A stretch of 64,000 nt of DNA from UBA5429 sp942493315. GTDB lineage: Bacteria; Bacteroidota; Bacteroidia; Bacteroidales; WCHB1-69. Shown one piece after another: positions 42,039 through 49,745 of this stretch. The stretch lies in NCBI GenBank assembly GCA_942493315.1, contig OW818690.1:2046001-2110000 (forward strand). Direction: 5' to 3'. Each line of letters begins with the position of its first letter. Position 1 is the stretch's first letter. The notes beneath the pieces are model-generated. The model saw only the letters and a list, made by a program, of their open reading frames with translations, was not told the DNA's origin and did no database searches. Made by a program: the position numbers and the translations under genes.

Positions 42039-42652
42039 AAATTATAAATTTTAAGAAGTTTAGCTACTCTTTTTCTAAGAATTTTTGAATCAAATCTTTC
42101 AGTAAAATCAAATAAAAGTTCAATATTTAAATCTTTATGCATAAATTCTTCATCAAAACGCAATTCACGTAGATCTTGTTCACTGTTATATAAAGGGTAA
42201 AGGTACAATAAATCTAAAATTGCCTTTTCAGGAGTAGCAATAATCAAACTATGTTTGTTTAAAAAAGTTTTTTTTTCATAACCAAACATCAGTTCCGTCA
42301 AAATTTGTTGAAAGGAAAATGTTCCGAAATCATTTTCGAAGTTTGCTTTTTTTAAGGAACTGACAGCTGTTGTCTGTATAACTGCTTCCGGAATTATTCC
42401 ATAAAATGACAATGCTGAATGCACGCTGACGTACGAAGGGGAATAAATCTTATTGGATACAAACAAGTTAAAATTGGGTGCTTTTAGATATTCAGGGAAA
42501 CTATACCATGAATTTCTCAACTTTACGAGCCTATTTTGCTTTGTCCATCGTGTGAGATTGTTCTTGTCAAAACCAGGTTCCCACGCATAAACTTGATTGA
42601 TATTAAAACATATCAAATCAAAAAATTGATCTCTTAACTTCCAAAAATTCAT
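42032..42652 (-). CDS. AbiEi-like antitoxin / transcriptional regulator
   Basis: I start at 42652 (206 residues), 18 nt after the promoter box. The N-terminal segment LICFNINQVYAWEPGFDKNN and LTRWTKQNRLVKLRNSWYSF forms a winged-helix-like domain, followed by YSPSYVSVHSALSFYGIIPE and TPEKAILDLLYLYPLYNSEQ, the pattern of AbiEi / COG5340-type antitoxins. The known AbiEi proteins repress their own operon and neutralise AbiEii. The gene overlaps the toxin gene by 7 nt and the pair is flanked on both sides by repeats. Confidence 0.85.
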   Translation of the reverse strand: MNFWKLRDQFFDLICFNINQVYAWEPGFDKNNLTRWTKQNRLVKLRNSWYSFPEYLKAPNFNLFVSNKIYSPSYVSVHSALSFYGIIPEAVIQTTAVSSLKKANFENDFGTFSFQQILTELMFGYEKKTFLNKHSLIIATPEKAILDLLYLYPLYNSEQDLRELRFDEEFMHKDLNIELLFDFTERFDSKILRKRVAKLLKIYNLC

Positions 42653-42670
42653 TTTTAATTCTAATTTTCC

Positions 42671-42679
42671 GCAAAAATA
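42671..42679 (-). promoter_or_regulatory. Promoter -7 box TATTTTTG for the AbiE-type pair
   Basis: Exact TAnnTTTG followed by C, 18 nt ahead of the start at 42652. AT-rich surroundings could hold a self-repression site. Confidence 0.58.
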
Positions 42680-42729
42680 CATAAAAAAAGAATTAAAACA
42701 ATACATTTAGAATATTTTTTTATTTATTT

Positions 42730-42962
42730 CACATTAGCCATTAGCCCTTCGCCTTTAGCCCTGATAGAACACCGATGACACGGATTGAACAGATTTGTAC
42801 AGATTTTATTATTTTCTAACTTAAAATTTCCCAAATCATTTCCAAATTCACAAATTCACAAATTCACAAATTTACTAATTTACTAATTGTTAGTCCGTCG
42901 TCTGTTGTCTGTTGTCCGTCGTCTGTTGTCTGTAGTCCGTCGTCCGTCGTCCGTTGTCCGTC
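42730..42962. repeat. Composite repeat reaching into the rhomboid coding sequence
   Basis: Plus-strand order: TTAGCCATTAGCCCTTCGCC words, GATAGAACACCGATGACACG module, ATTCACAA and ATTTACTA octamers (42847-42888), then ten GTCTGTT/GTCCGTC heptamers (42891-42962). The stop codon of the rhomboid gene (42864-42866) lies in the octamers and all heptamers are inside its reading frame. Confidence 0.92.
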
Positions 42963-43577
42963 TTCTTCCTCTTCATCTTCAAAATACACCTTCTTCTCCG
43001 GGCCCTCTTTGCGGTAGAAAAAGGCAAGAATTAGTCCTGTTATGGCTCCCGAAAGGTGCCCTTCCCAGGAGATGTTTTTGTCGGGAAATAATTGGGGAAA
43101 AAAGCCCCAGATGATGCTGCCGTAAAGAAAAATGACAATCAATGAGAACGACATTAACGATTTTTCTTGTTTGATGAGTGATATTGTCACTAGAAAGAAA
43201 GTCATGGCGTAAACAATTCCACTGGCTCCGATATGATTTCCGCCCATCCCGATGCTCCAGGTGAAAATTCCAGTTAAAAGGTACATCATGAATAGGATGA
43301 GGTTTGATTTTCCTTTGAAAAAGTAAAAAATTCCAAAAGTTAAAACAGAAAGGGGAACCGCATTTGAAAAAAGGTGCCCCTGATCTCCATGCAAAAAGGG
43401 CATTGTAAATATACCATACCATTGTTTAAAATTTCGGGGATACACGCCATAATCGTTCCATCTTAACTCAAAAATATCATTCAAGTAATATACTAAAATA
43501 ATTGATAATGAAAGGATTGCAGCTTTGGCAAGCGATCTGTAAAAGTGATCTTTCTCAATTTGTAATGATGTTTCCAT
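42864..43577 (-). CDS. Rhomboid-family intramembrane serine protease with repeat-encoded tail
   Basis: I start at 43577 (237 residues), 23 nt after the promoter. Six membrane segments are visible; active-site Ser lies in GGNHIGASGIVYAMTFF and His in WEGHLSGAITGLILAFFY, the usual GASG plus GHxxG catalytic dyad. The N-terminal loop has GIFTMPFLHGDQGHLFSN, the H-x-x-x-H-x-x-x-N region of rhomboids. The protease domain ends about residue 195 with YRKEGPEKKVYF; after the acidic EDEEEEDG the last thirty residues (QRTTDDGLQTTDDG ... SKLVNL) are encoded by intergenic-type heptamers and octamers, not by conserved sequence. Confidence 0.88.
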   Translation of the reverse strand: METSLQIEKDHFYRSLAKAAILSLSIILVYYLNDIFELRWNDYGVYPRNFKQWYGIFTMPFLHGDQGHLFSNAVPLSVLTFGIFYFFKGKSNLILFMMYLLTGIFTWSIGMGGNHIGASGIVYAMTFFLVTISLIKQEKSLMSFSLIVIFLYGSIIWGFFPQLFPDKNISWEGHLSGAITGLILAFFYRKEGPEKKVYFEDEEEEDGQRTTDDGLQTTDDGQQTTDDGLTISKLVNL

Positions 43578-43600
43578 ATTTTCATGGGTAAATGGTATAT

Positions 43601-43609
43601 GCAAAAGTA
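43601..43609 (-). promoter_or_regulatory. Promoter -7 box TACTTTTG for the rhomboid gene
   Basis: Exact TAnnTTTG followed by C, 23 nt ahead of the start at 43577. It lies only 12 bp from the opposing -7 box at 43621. Confidence 0.6.
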
Positions 43610-43620
43610 CAAAAAAATGT

Positions 43621-43628
43621 TATCTTTG
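43621..43628 (+). promoter_or_regulatory. Promoter -7 box TATCTTTG for the polysaccharide operon
   Basis: Exact TAnnTTTG followed by C, 18 nt ahead of the start at 43647; it excludes the longer frame starting at 43584. Confidence 0.62.
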
Positions 43629-43646
43629 CTTTTCAAATTCACATTC

Positions 43647-45836
43647 ATGAATCTGTTGTATATTTCTGAAGATTACCTGAACTCCAAAGTGCATCATCAA
43701 CTGTGTAATGCATTGGTTGATAGTGATCCAAATTTGAATATCACCCTTTTTTGTGTGGAAAGATCGGGCGTATCATTTAAGGATTTGAGATCCCTTTTTT
43801 CAGAAAAAAAGTACAATCCTATAGTAGAATCATTAAAAGGTTCCCATTTTTGGTATAAATTCTGGTTTCCCTATAAAGCGAGACTCAAATGGAATATGTT
43901 GCTTAAAAAACTGGATTTATCACAAATCAATTTTATTCATGCTGCCACTCTTTTTTCTGAAGGAATTATTGCCTATCGTGCCTATATCTATTACGGCATT
44001 CCATATTCTGTTGCAGTAAGAGGTTCAGATATCAATTTTTACTTCAAAAAAATGCCCCATCTCTGGTCGATTGGAAGAGAAATCATTAAATGTGCTCAAA
44101 ATGTGATTTTTATATCACCGGCTCAGGAGAAAATGGCCTGCTTACTTCCCCCACTTGAAAAAGTTGTGGATCATCTCAGTGAGAAAAAAATGGTGATTCC
44201 AAATGGTATTGATCCTTTTTGGATCGCCGACAGAAAATATAAACAGAATAATCACCCTCGCAGGTTTTTGTATATTGGTCGTTTTGATTCCAATAAAAAT
44301 GTGGAACTTTTAATAGATTCATTTCTATCAATTCACACTCAATATCCTTATACAGAATTACATCTAGTGGGTGTTGGCGGAGATCGGGAATCTAATGTTT
44401 TAGATAAAATAAAATCATTTTCTTCATCTATTTTTTATCATGGACCTGTTTATGATCGGGTAGAACTTCAGAAAATATACGATCAATGTGATATTTTTAC
44501 CATGATTTCCCATTCTGAAACATTTGGATTGGTTTTTATTGAAGCATTATCTCAAGGATTACCCATTTTGTATACTCAAAATCAAGGTATTGATGGAGTT
44601 TTCCCGAATCAGTCTGTTGGAGTTGCTGTTGATTCTCATAATGGGAATGAAATAGCTCAAGGAATGATCTCATTGATTGAAAATTATAATCACTTTAAAC
44701 AAGAGATTGAAAAACTCTCGTTAGATTCTTTTCAGTGGGAATCTATTGCTCATCAATATCTCCAAATAATGACCAAAGAACAAAATAGTATGAATACACC
44801 TCCTGAAATGGAGGAGGATGTGCCTTTTATTTCGATTATCTGTCCGGTTTATAATGAAAAAAATTATATTCGTTCTTGTATTGATTCTGTAGTTGATTCC
44901 GATTATCCAAAATCAAAAATGGAACTCTATTTTGTGGATGGGATGAGTCCGGATGGAACAGCAGAGATCATTTTGGAGTATGCTGAAAAGTATCCATACA
45001 TCAAACTATTAAAAAACCCTCAAAAAACGGTTCCGTATGCACTCAATATTGGGATCGATAAAGCAGTAGGATCATTGATTATTCGACTAGATGCGCATGC
45101 TTTATATCCAAAAAATTATTTTTCGGAGTTAGTAAAATGGCAGGTTAAACTGGATGCTGATAATGTTGGTGGATTGTGTAGAACATTACCTGCTAAAAAT
45201 ACAGCAACAGCTAAAGCGATTGCAGAGGCTGTTTCCTCAAAATTTGGAATGGGCAATTCCTATTTCAGAATTGGAGTATCTCAAATCAGAAAAGTGGATA
45301 CCGTTCCTTTTGGCTGTTTTAAAAGAGAAATTTTTGAAAAAATTGGATTTTTTGACACGGAACTGATTCGCAATCAGGATGATGAATTTAATGGAAGAAT
45401 CATTAAAAATGGAGGTTCCATTTATTTATTACCCCATGTTGTTTCCGATTATTATGCACGTGATACTATATCCAAAACAGCCAAAATGTTTTATCAATAC
45501 GGATTATTTAAACCATTGGTCAATAAAAAATTAGGAGCACCGGCAACATTACGTCAGTTTGTTCCTCCCATTTTTGTATTGGGGCTTATTATGGGGCTCA
45601 TTTTGAGTTTGGTGACCATCTACATTTTAATTCCCTATTTGATAGTATTAATAGGTTATTTACTCACAGCATTAGATAATGGAAGAAAAGGTGGGCATAA
45701 ATGGAGTGATCGTAAAATCATGTTTTTGATGCCTGTTGTCTATTTTGTTGTGCATGTAAGTTACGGTATCGGGTATTGGAAAGGATTGATGCAGTTGTTA
45801 TTTAAAAAATCTTTTGACGTCAAAATTAATCGCTAA
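43647..45836 (+). CDS. Fused two-domain glycosyltransferase (GT4 plus GT2)
   Basis: I start at 43647 (729 residues), MNLLYISEDYL, after the promoter box. Residues about 1-370 form a GT4-type transferase with GT-B fold: RRFLYIGRFDSNKNVELLID, and the donor-binding SHSETFGLVFIEALSQGLPI with the E-x7-E pattern. Residues about 390-720 form a GT2-type transferase with GT-A fold: PFISIICPVYNEKNYIRSCI, DGMSPDGTAEIILEY, IIRLDAHALYP (D-x-D-like) and IRNQDDEFNGRI, then two or three membrane segments at the end like ExoA. One polypeptide thus carries two sugar-transfer activities on the cytoplasmic face. It is the first gene of an operon with the cytidylyltransferase (10-nt gap) and the O-antigen ligase. 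Confidence 0.87.
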   Translation: MNLLYISEDYLNSKVHHQLCNALVDSDPNLNITLFCVERSGVSFKDLRSLFSEKKYNPIVESLKGSHFWYKFWFPYKARLKWNMLLKKLDLSQINFIHAATLFSEGIIAYRAYIYYGIPYSVAVRGSDINFYFKKMPHLWSIGREIIKCAQNVIFISPAQEKMACLLPPLEKVVDHLSEKKMVIPNGIDPFWIADRKYKQNNHPRRFLYIGRFDSNKNVELLIDSFLSIHTQYPYTELHLVGVGGDRESNVLDKIKSFSSSIFYHGPVYDRVELQKIYDQCDIFTMISHSETFGLVFIEALSQGLPILYTQNQGIDGVFPNQSVGVAVDSHNGNEIAQGMISLIENYNHFKQEIEKLSLDSFQWESIAHQYLQIMTKEQNSMNTPPEMEEDVPFISIICPVYNEKNYIRSCIDSVVDSDYPKSKMELYFVDGMSPDGTAEIILEYAEKYPYIKLLKNPQKTVPYALNIGIDKAVGSLIIRLDAHALYPKNYFSELVKWQVKLDADNVGGLCRTLPAKNTATAKAIAEAVSSKFGMGNSYFRIGVSQIRKVDTVPFGCFKREIFEKIGFFDTELIRNQDDEFNGRIIKNGGSIYLLPHVVSDYYARDTISKTAKMFYQYGLFKPLVNKKLGAPATLRQFVPPIFVLGLIMGLILSLVTIYILIPYLIVLIGYLLTALDNGRKGGHKWSDRKIMFLMPVVYFVVHVSYGIGYWKGLMQLLFKKSFDVKINR

Positions 45837-45846
45837 TTCAAATGTT

Positions 45847-46539
45847 ATGAAGAATATTGCAGCCATTTTGGCAGGAGGTAGCGGAAAAAGGATGGGAGAG
45901 GAACTTCCGAAACAATTTATTAAAGTGATGGGTAAAACCATTTTGGAGTATTCTCTTGAAGTGTTTGAAAAACATCCCTTAATTGATGAAATAATTATAG
46001 TGTTACCCAATGAGTTTGTCGGCAAATTAGACCAGTTTATAGATTTAACACATTATAAAAAAATAAAAGCACAATTACCTGGTGGTTCTGAACGTTATTT
46101 ATCCACTTTAGCAGCTCTTCGCTATTATGCAGATGAGTATGATGCTACTATTTTGTTTCACGATGCAGCCAGACCCATGATAACTCAAGAGATCGTTTCA
46201 AATGTTTTATATGCACTAAATCAGTTTGAAGCTGTATGCGTGGCTGTTCCTTCCACAGATACAGTAATTGAAACTTCTGAAAACGGATTTATCAAACATT
46301 ACCCAAAACGTTCTACTTTAGTGAATGCTCAAACTCCACAGGCATTTCATATCAAAGTAATCAAAAAAGCGTTCTCATTAGCGATGCAGGATATCGGGTT
46401 TTTTACGACAGATGATTGTAGTATCGTTCATAAATATCTTCCTGAAATTCCGATCAAAATTGTACCGGGATCACCCAATAATTTAAAAATAACCAATCCT
46501 ATTGATTTAGAATTTATTATAAATCAATTAAATAAATAA
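45847..46539 (+). CDS. Cytidylyltransferase of the IspD/TarI family
   Basis: I start at 45847 (230 residues), at MKNIAAILAGGSGKRMGEEL, after removing an extension lying in the previous gene. Motifs are AAILAGGSGKRMG and LPKQF (CTP site), ILFHDAARPMIT, VAVPSTDTVIETSENGFI, LVNAQTPQAFH and TTDDCSIVHKYL. IspD makes CDP-methylerythritol in the isoprenoid pathway; the close relative TarI makes CDP-ribitol for surface polymers. The final GSPNNLKITNPIDL fits both. Position in an operon between a glycosyltransferase and an O-antigen ligase leans to TarI, but if no other ispD exists it must be IspD, since dxr is present. Confidence 0.85.
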   Translation: MKNIAAILAGGSGKRMGEELPKQFIKVMGKTILEYSLEVFEKHPLIDEIIIVLPNEFVGKLDQFIDLTHYKKIKAQLPGGSERYLSTLAALRYYADEYDATILFHDAARPMITQEIVSNVLYALNQFEAVCVAVPSTDTVIETSENGFIKHYPKRSTLVNAQTPQAFHIKVIKKAFSLAMQDIGFFTTDDCSIVHKYLPEIPIKIVPGSPNNLKITNPIDLEFIINQLNK

Positions 46540-46544
46540 AATTG

Positions 46545-47837
46545 ATGTTTAGTTCAAAAACCCATTTTAAAATCACTTATTGGCTTCTTATTGGTGCCAT
46601 GGCAACTATGCCATTCACTATCTTTTTTATGTTGCCGATTGCTATCTTATTGATACTAAACTTGATTCTGGAATGGAATTGGAAAACAAGATGGAATCGA
46701 ATTAAAGAAAATGGATTTCAAAAATATTTTTGGATTTTTATAGCTTATTATTTGATTTACTGTGTAGGACTGCTTTATACGCAAAATGGGAGCTACGGAG
46801 CAAGTGTTATGGAACACAAAATATGGTTTTTACTTGCACCTTTTTTGATTTTGACTTTAGATCAACAATACTTTACATGGAGATATAGAAACAGATTGGT
46901 TTTTATTTTTATAATGGCTACTTTTGGAATGACTTTGACCAATTTAACATTGTCCACATTAGAATATTCACAAATGCATAATCCTTTTTTGTTTTTCTAC
47001 GAAAAAGCATCCCATATTCCATTTTCAACTCCCATGCATCCAACATATCTGTCTATGTACATAACATTTTCATTTATTGCTGCGCTTTACTATTTGAATT
47101 TTTCACCTTTTGAATTAAAAAAATGGAAACGTATTTTATTAGGTGTCTCTCTACCTATACTATTTATATTCAATTATTTGTTACAATCTAAGGCAGGATT
47201 AATTGTCTTTTTCGTTATGCTTTTAATCAGTACATTGTATTTGTTAAACCGGATTAAGGTGCAATGGATGAAAAGCATTATGTTTGTAATCATTCTGATC
47301 TCTTTTGTGTTTGTCACTTTAAAATATGGCACTGAAACGATGAACAGAATGGTTGAGGCGATGAAAGATATTTCAAGAACTGAAAATGGAGATGATCAAA
47401 ACTGGCATGCTTCTGAGAGTGCATCTGAAAGATTAATTGTATGGAAAATAGCATCACAGCAATCTGTTAAACATCTACCATTAGGTGTGGGAACAGGAGA
47501 TGCAAAAGATATTATGGTTCAACAATATAAAGAGCAAGGATATGAAAGTTTATATCATGATCAATTAAACCCTCACAACCAGTATTTGCAAACATTGTTG
47601 ACTTTGGGAATTTTGGGAATTGTGATAATACTCCTCTATTTCTCCTATCCGTTATATAAAACCTGGAAAGAGAAAAAATTACTGTTTTTGGCATTTTTAT
47701 GCATTGTGATGCCTAATTTACTTACTGAATCAATGTTGGAACGGGGTGCTGGAGCTAACTTTGTAGCCCTATTTATATGCATTTTAGCGTATGATGCTTT
47801 TGTTAAGGACGAAGGACGAAAAGAATTAGCAAATTAG
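46545..47837 (+). CDS. O-antigen ligase family membrane protein (Wzy_C)
   Basis: I use the ATG at 46545 (430 residues), 5 nt after the cytidylyltransferase. The protein has about eleven membrane segments and one large periplasmic loop (about 270-340: MVEAMKDISRTENGDDQNWH and SERLIVWKIASQQS, then LGVGTGDAKDIM and YHDQLNPHNQYLQTLLTLG), as in the Wzy_C/WaaL family; the H-x-x-N-Q-Y-L segment is usual in it. It joins or polymerises lipid-linked glycans in the periplasm. The last ten residues (KDEGRKELAN) and the stop are encoded by GGACGAA heptamers and a TTAGCAAA octamer of the neighbouring repeat. Confidence 0.87.
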   Translation: MFSSKTHFKITYWLLIGAMATMPFTIFFMLPIAILLILNLILEWNWKTRWNRIKENGFQKYFWIFIAYYLIYCVGLLYTQNGSYGASVMEHKIWFLLAPFLILTLDQQYFTWRYRNRLVFIFIMATFGMTLTNLTLSTLEYSQMHNPFLFFYEKASHIPFSTPMHPTYLSMYITFSFIAALYYLNFSPFELKKWKRILLGVSLPILFIFNYLLQSKAGLIVFFVMLLISTLYLLNRIKVQWMKSIMFVIILISFVFVTLKYGTETMNRMVEAMKDISRTENGDDQNWHASESASERLIVWKIASQQSVKHLPLGVGTGDAKDIMVQQYKEQGYESLYHDQLNPHNQYLQTLLTLGILGIVIILLYFSYPLYKTWKEKKLLFLAFLCIVMPNLLTESMLERGAGANFVALFICILAYDAFVKDEGRKELAN

Positions 47838-47862
47838 CAAATTTGTAAATTTGTAAATTATA
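47806..47862. repeat. GGACGAA heptamers and TTAGCAAA octamers at the O-antigen ligase end
   Basis: AAGGACGAAGGACGAAAA (47805-47822) is followed by AATTAGCAAATTAGC and AAATTTGTAAATTTGTAAAT octamers. The gene's stop (47835-47837) is in the octamers. This is the only plus-strand gene end with the GGACGAA word, and it keeps the same sense as in the minus-strand cases. Confidence 0.88.
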
Positions 47863-47930
47863 AAATATAGAGCGTAATAATTTGGGGCAAAATTCGGAAA
47901 TGAATTGGTCCAATTTTTTTGTTTGGAGTG

Positions 47931-48026
47931 CAAAGTTACGCGAAGTAAAACGAAGTTTCTCAAAGTATTGTTTTATAACTATTAACTTTGTGAAACCTTG
48001 TGTAAACTTCTTTTTACTTAGTGAAA
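47931..48026 (+). repeat. Diverged copy of the ~89-bp AAAGTT/GAAGTT module
   Basis: Reads GGAGTGCAAAGTTACGCGAA and AAAACGAAGTTTCTCAAAG near the start and TTTACTTAGTGAAAC at the end. In the sense of the gene upstream it has the same start (GGAG-GCA...) and end (CTTAGTGAA-C) as the three copies at 60847, 62526 and 63742, with a changed middle. Confidence 0.6.
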
Positions 48027-48370
48027 CAGAATAATTATATGTTTTTAAATATCTCATTTTTAAAAATAAAATAGTTCTTTTATTTGTTAATTCTCTCATT
48101 TATTGTTTATTATAAAAAGTAATTCATAAATAATATTCAGTTTTTCACTTTTGGTAAAAAATCATAAAAACTTCCAAATTTGGATTTTTGAACCTGTTTG
48201 TTGTTATTTTTTCAGTTTAAAAAACCAACTTTTTGGGATTTGTTTTATACAAAAATTCTAAAAAATTTGTAAAATCTCCACATTTTTGACATAAAATCAT
48301 GCGCTCGTTTGGAAAAAAGGGGTTACATGTTAAAAATTCCGACTTTTTAACAATGCTATTATTTTTTTTG
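48027..48370. other. AT-rich spacer without gene, containing an unusual conserved-looking leader
   Basis: Very AT-rich. From about 48175 it has runs of T and A with several short hairpins (AAACTTCCAAATTTGG, ACTTTTTGGGATTTG), and one island of higher GC, CATGCGCTCGTTTGGAAAAA, at about 48299. No coding frame is supported. It ends at the promoter of the gene at 48427, so an operator or regulatory RNA upstream of that gene is possible. Confidence 0.4.
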
Positions 48371-48378
48371 TATGTTTG
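48371..48378 (+). promoter_or_regulatory. Promoter -7 box TATGTTTG for the gene at 48427
   Basis: Exact TAnnTTTG followed by C, 48 nt ahead of the chosen start. It excludes the longer frame from 48376. Confidence 0.6.
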
Positions 48379-48426
48379 CTGCAAAATATAAAAATAAAAT
48401 CGAATAAATTTATTTCAGAAGAGTTT

Positions 48427-49509
48427 ATGAAAAAAGTAATAATTTTAATTGGAATACTTTTAATGTTGGCACCATGTTTCTCTCAAAGTGTCAGAATTGT
48501 GTTAGGAACTAGATTAAATTTCAGATATGTAGAGTTTGACAGTATTGTACTTATTAATACAAGAACATGGGATACATTAAGAAAATATTATCCTGATACG
48601 ATTTTATATTCCTCTAGTGTTGGAATTGAAGATTATCAAAAAAATGTTTTTTTTGGTTTTGAATCAAACTATCGGAATCCATACTCACAAGAAACTGAAG
48701 TTACTCTGAATGTGACTAATCCTGAGGAAATATTCATAACACTAAATGATATTTCAGGAAGATTATGTCAAACCTTCTCCCGATTTTTTAATCCCGGGAT
48801 ATACAAATTTTGTGTTTCTTCGACGAATCAAGGTTTTTTTGTATTAAATGCAAAGTCGAAAACTTTTTCAAATTCAATCAAATTAATTCAGTCTTCACCT
48901 GGAAGTGGAAATTTAATTACACTTATTGATGAAAATCAAACTGAAATGCCCATAAAGTCTGATTCAAAATTAAGTGATGATAGTGATTTTTTTAATATTG
49001 GGGATGAATTGATTGTTAGATATTATTATCAAGACAAGTGTGGAGATAATTATCTTTATTCGACAAGAAATGGATATTCTATTTGGGATTTCATTAATAA
49101 TGGATCTTGCGATTCAATAAATTTTATTGGAAAATGGTATATAATTAAATATGGGACATTAAATACATTTAATCTACAGGATGAACCATTTACATTTCAA
49201 AATGAAATTAATTTTATCTCTGATTCCGTTTTTACTACTACAACACTTTGTGCTCCTGGTCCATATTCAATATGGCTTTCCAGTACCGTAGGTACTACAT
49301 TATATCGTAAATACAAATTTTTTCCATCATCTAGTGGAATGACCCCTTTTTCATTTTACCCTATGAGTACAATAGTTGCAAATATAACCTCATGGTCAGA
49401 AAATAACACTTATGCATTTGATTTTTTTGATTGCAATGCAATTATCTTATATCCAATAGGAATAAGTTTTGATGAATCCAATTTGCTTATAAGAGATCCA
49501 TATAATTAG
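48427..49509 (+). CDS. Secreted protein with an internal sorting-domain-like module
   Basis: I start at 48427 (360 residues), after the promoter, with a signal peptide ending LAPCFSQ. Residues about 60-165 read VGIEDYQKNVFFGFESNYRN and PYSQETEVTLNVTNPEEIFI, then TLNDISGRLCQTF and GIYKFCVSSTNQGFFVLNA; this is the pattern of a type IX sorting domain (NP...G..L....G.Y....), but it lies in the middle of the protein, followed by about 190 further residues with several cysteines. So it is not a normal export tag; the module may have been recruited as a structural domain. The C-terminal half is of no family I recognise. The gene stands alone between a long spacer and a GC-rich element. Confidence 0.65.
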   Translation: MKKVIILIGILLMLAPCFSQSVRIVLGTRLNFRYVEFDSIVLINTRTWDTLRKYYPDTILYSSSVGIEDYQKNVFFGFESNYRNPYSQETEVTLNVTNPEEIFITLNDISGRLCQTFSRFFNPGIYKFCVSSTNQGFFVLNAKSKTFSNSIKLIQSSPGSGNLITLIDENQTEMPIKSDSKLSDDSDFFNIGDELIVRYYYQDKCGDNYLYSTRNGYSIWDFINNGSCDSINFIGKWYIIKYGTLNTFNLQDEPFTFQNEINFISDSVFTTTTLCAPGPYSIWLSSTVGTTLYRKYKFFPSSSGMTPFSFYPMSTIVANITSWSENNTYAFDFFDCNAIILYPIGISFDESNLLIRDPYN

Positions 49510-49565
49510 TCGATCCTTAACAACTCTAAGCATAGACCAGGCATTTAAACGTGCAACGAATGTGA

Positions 49566-49665
49566 ATTTTCTTTGTGCGGTGAAGCACGGAAGCGAAGCG
49601 GACCCCGGAACAAGCCCGACGGCGTGGGATGGATTGTGGGGTGGGAAAGCTGGAACGCCCAAATA
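49566..49665. repeat. GC-rich intergenic element, copy 2
   Basis: A GC-rich block with a hairpin GTGCGGTGAAGCAC and several GGC/GCC pairs. Read on the minus strand it starts CTATTTGGGCGTTCCAGCTT, which matches the opening of the element at 21598. Upstream there is ACGTGCAACGAATGTG, which could be part of the same unit. No gene is supported. Confidence 0.7.
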
Positions 49666-49703
49666 GATATTAGTTATAAGGTTTTAGTTATTAGTTTTTT
49701 ATA

Positions 49704-49734
49704 CCCAAAACCCAAAACCCAAAACCCAAAACCC
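49704..49734 (-). repeat. Telomere-like GGGTTTT heptamer array (quadruplex motif)
   Basis: Five GGG runs separated by TTTT on the minus strand, which is the sense strand of the SDR gene ending 11 nt away. It meets the usual pattern for an intramolecular G-quadruplex with three tetrads and 4-nt loops. Confidence 0.88.
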
Positions 49735-49745
49735 ACTCGACATTA

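Noticed and set aside
49509..49665. Integron cassette with attC site
   Set aside because: No matching GTTRRRY / RYYYAAC core pair and no integrase in the window.
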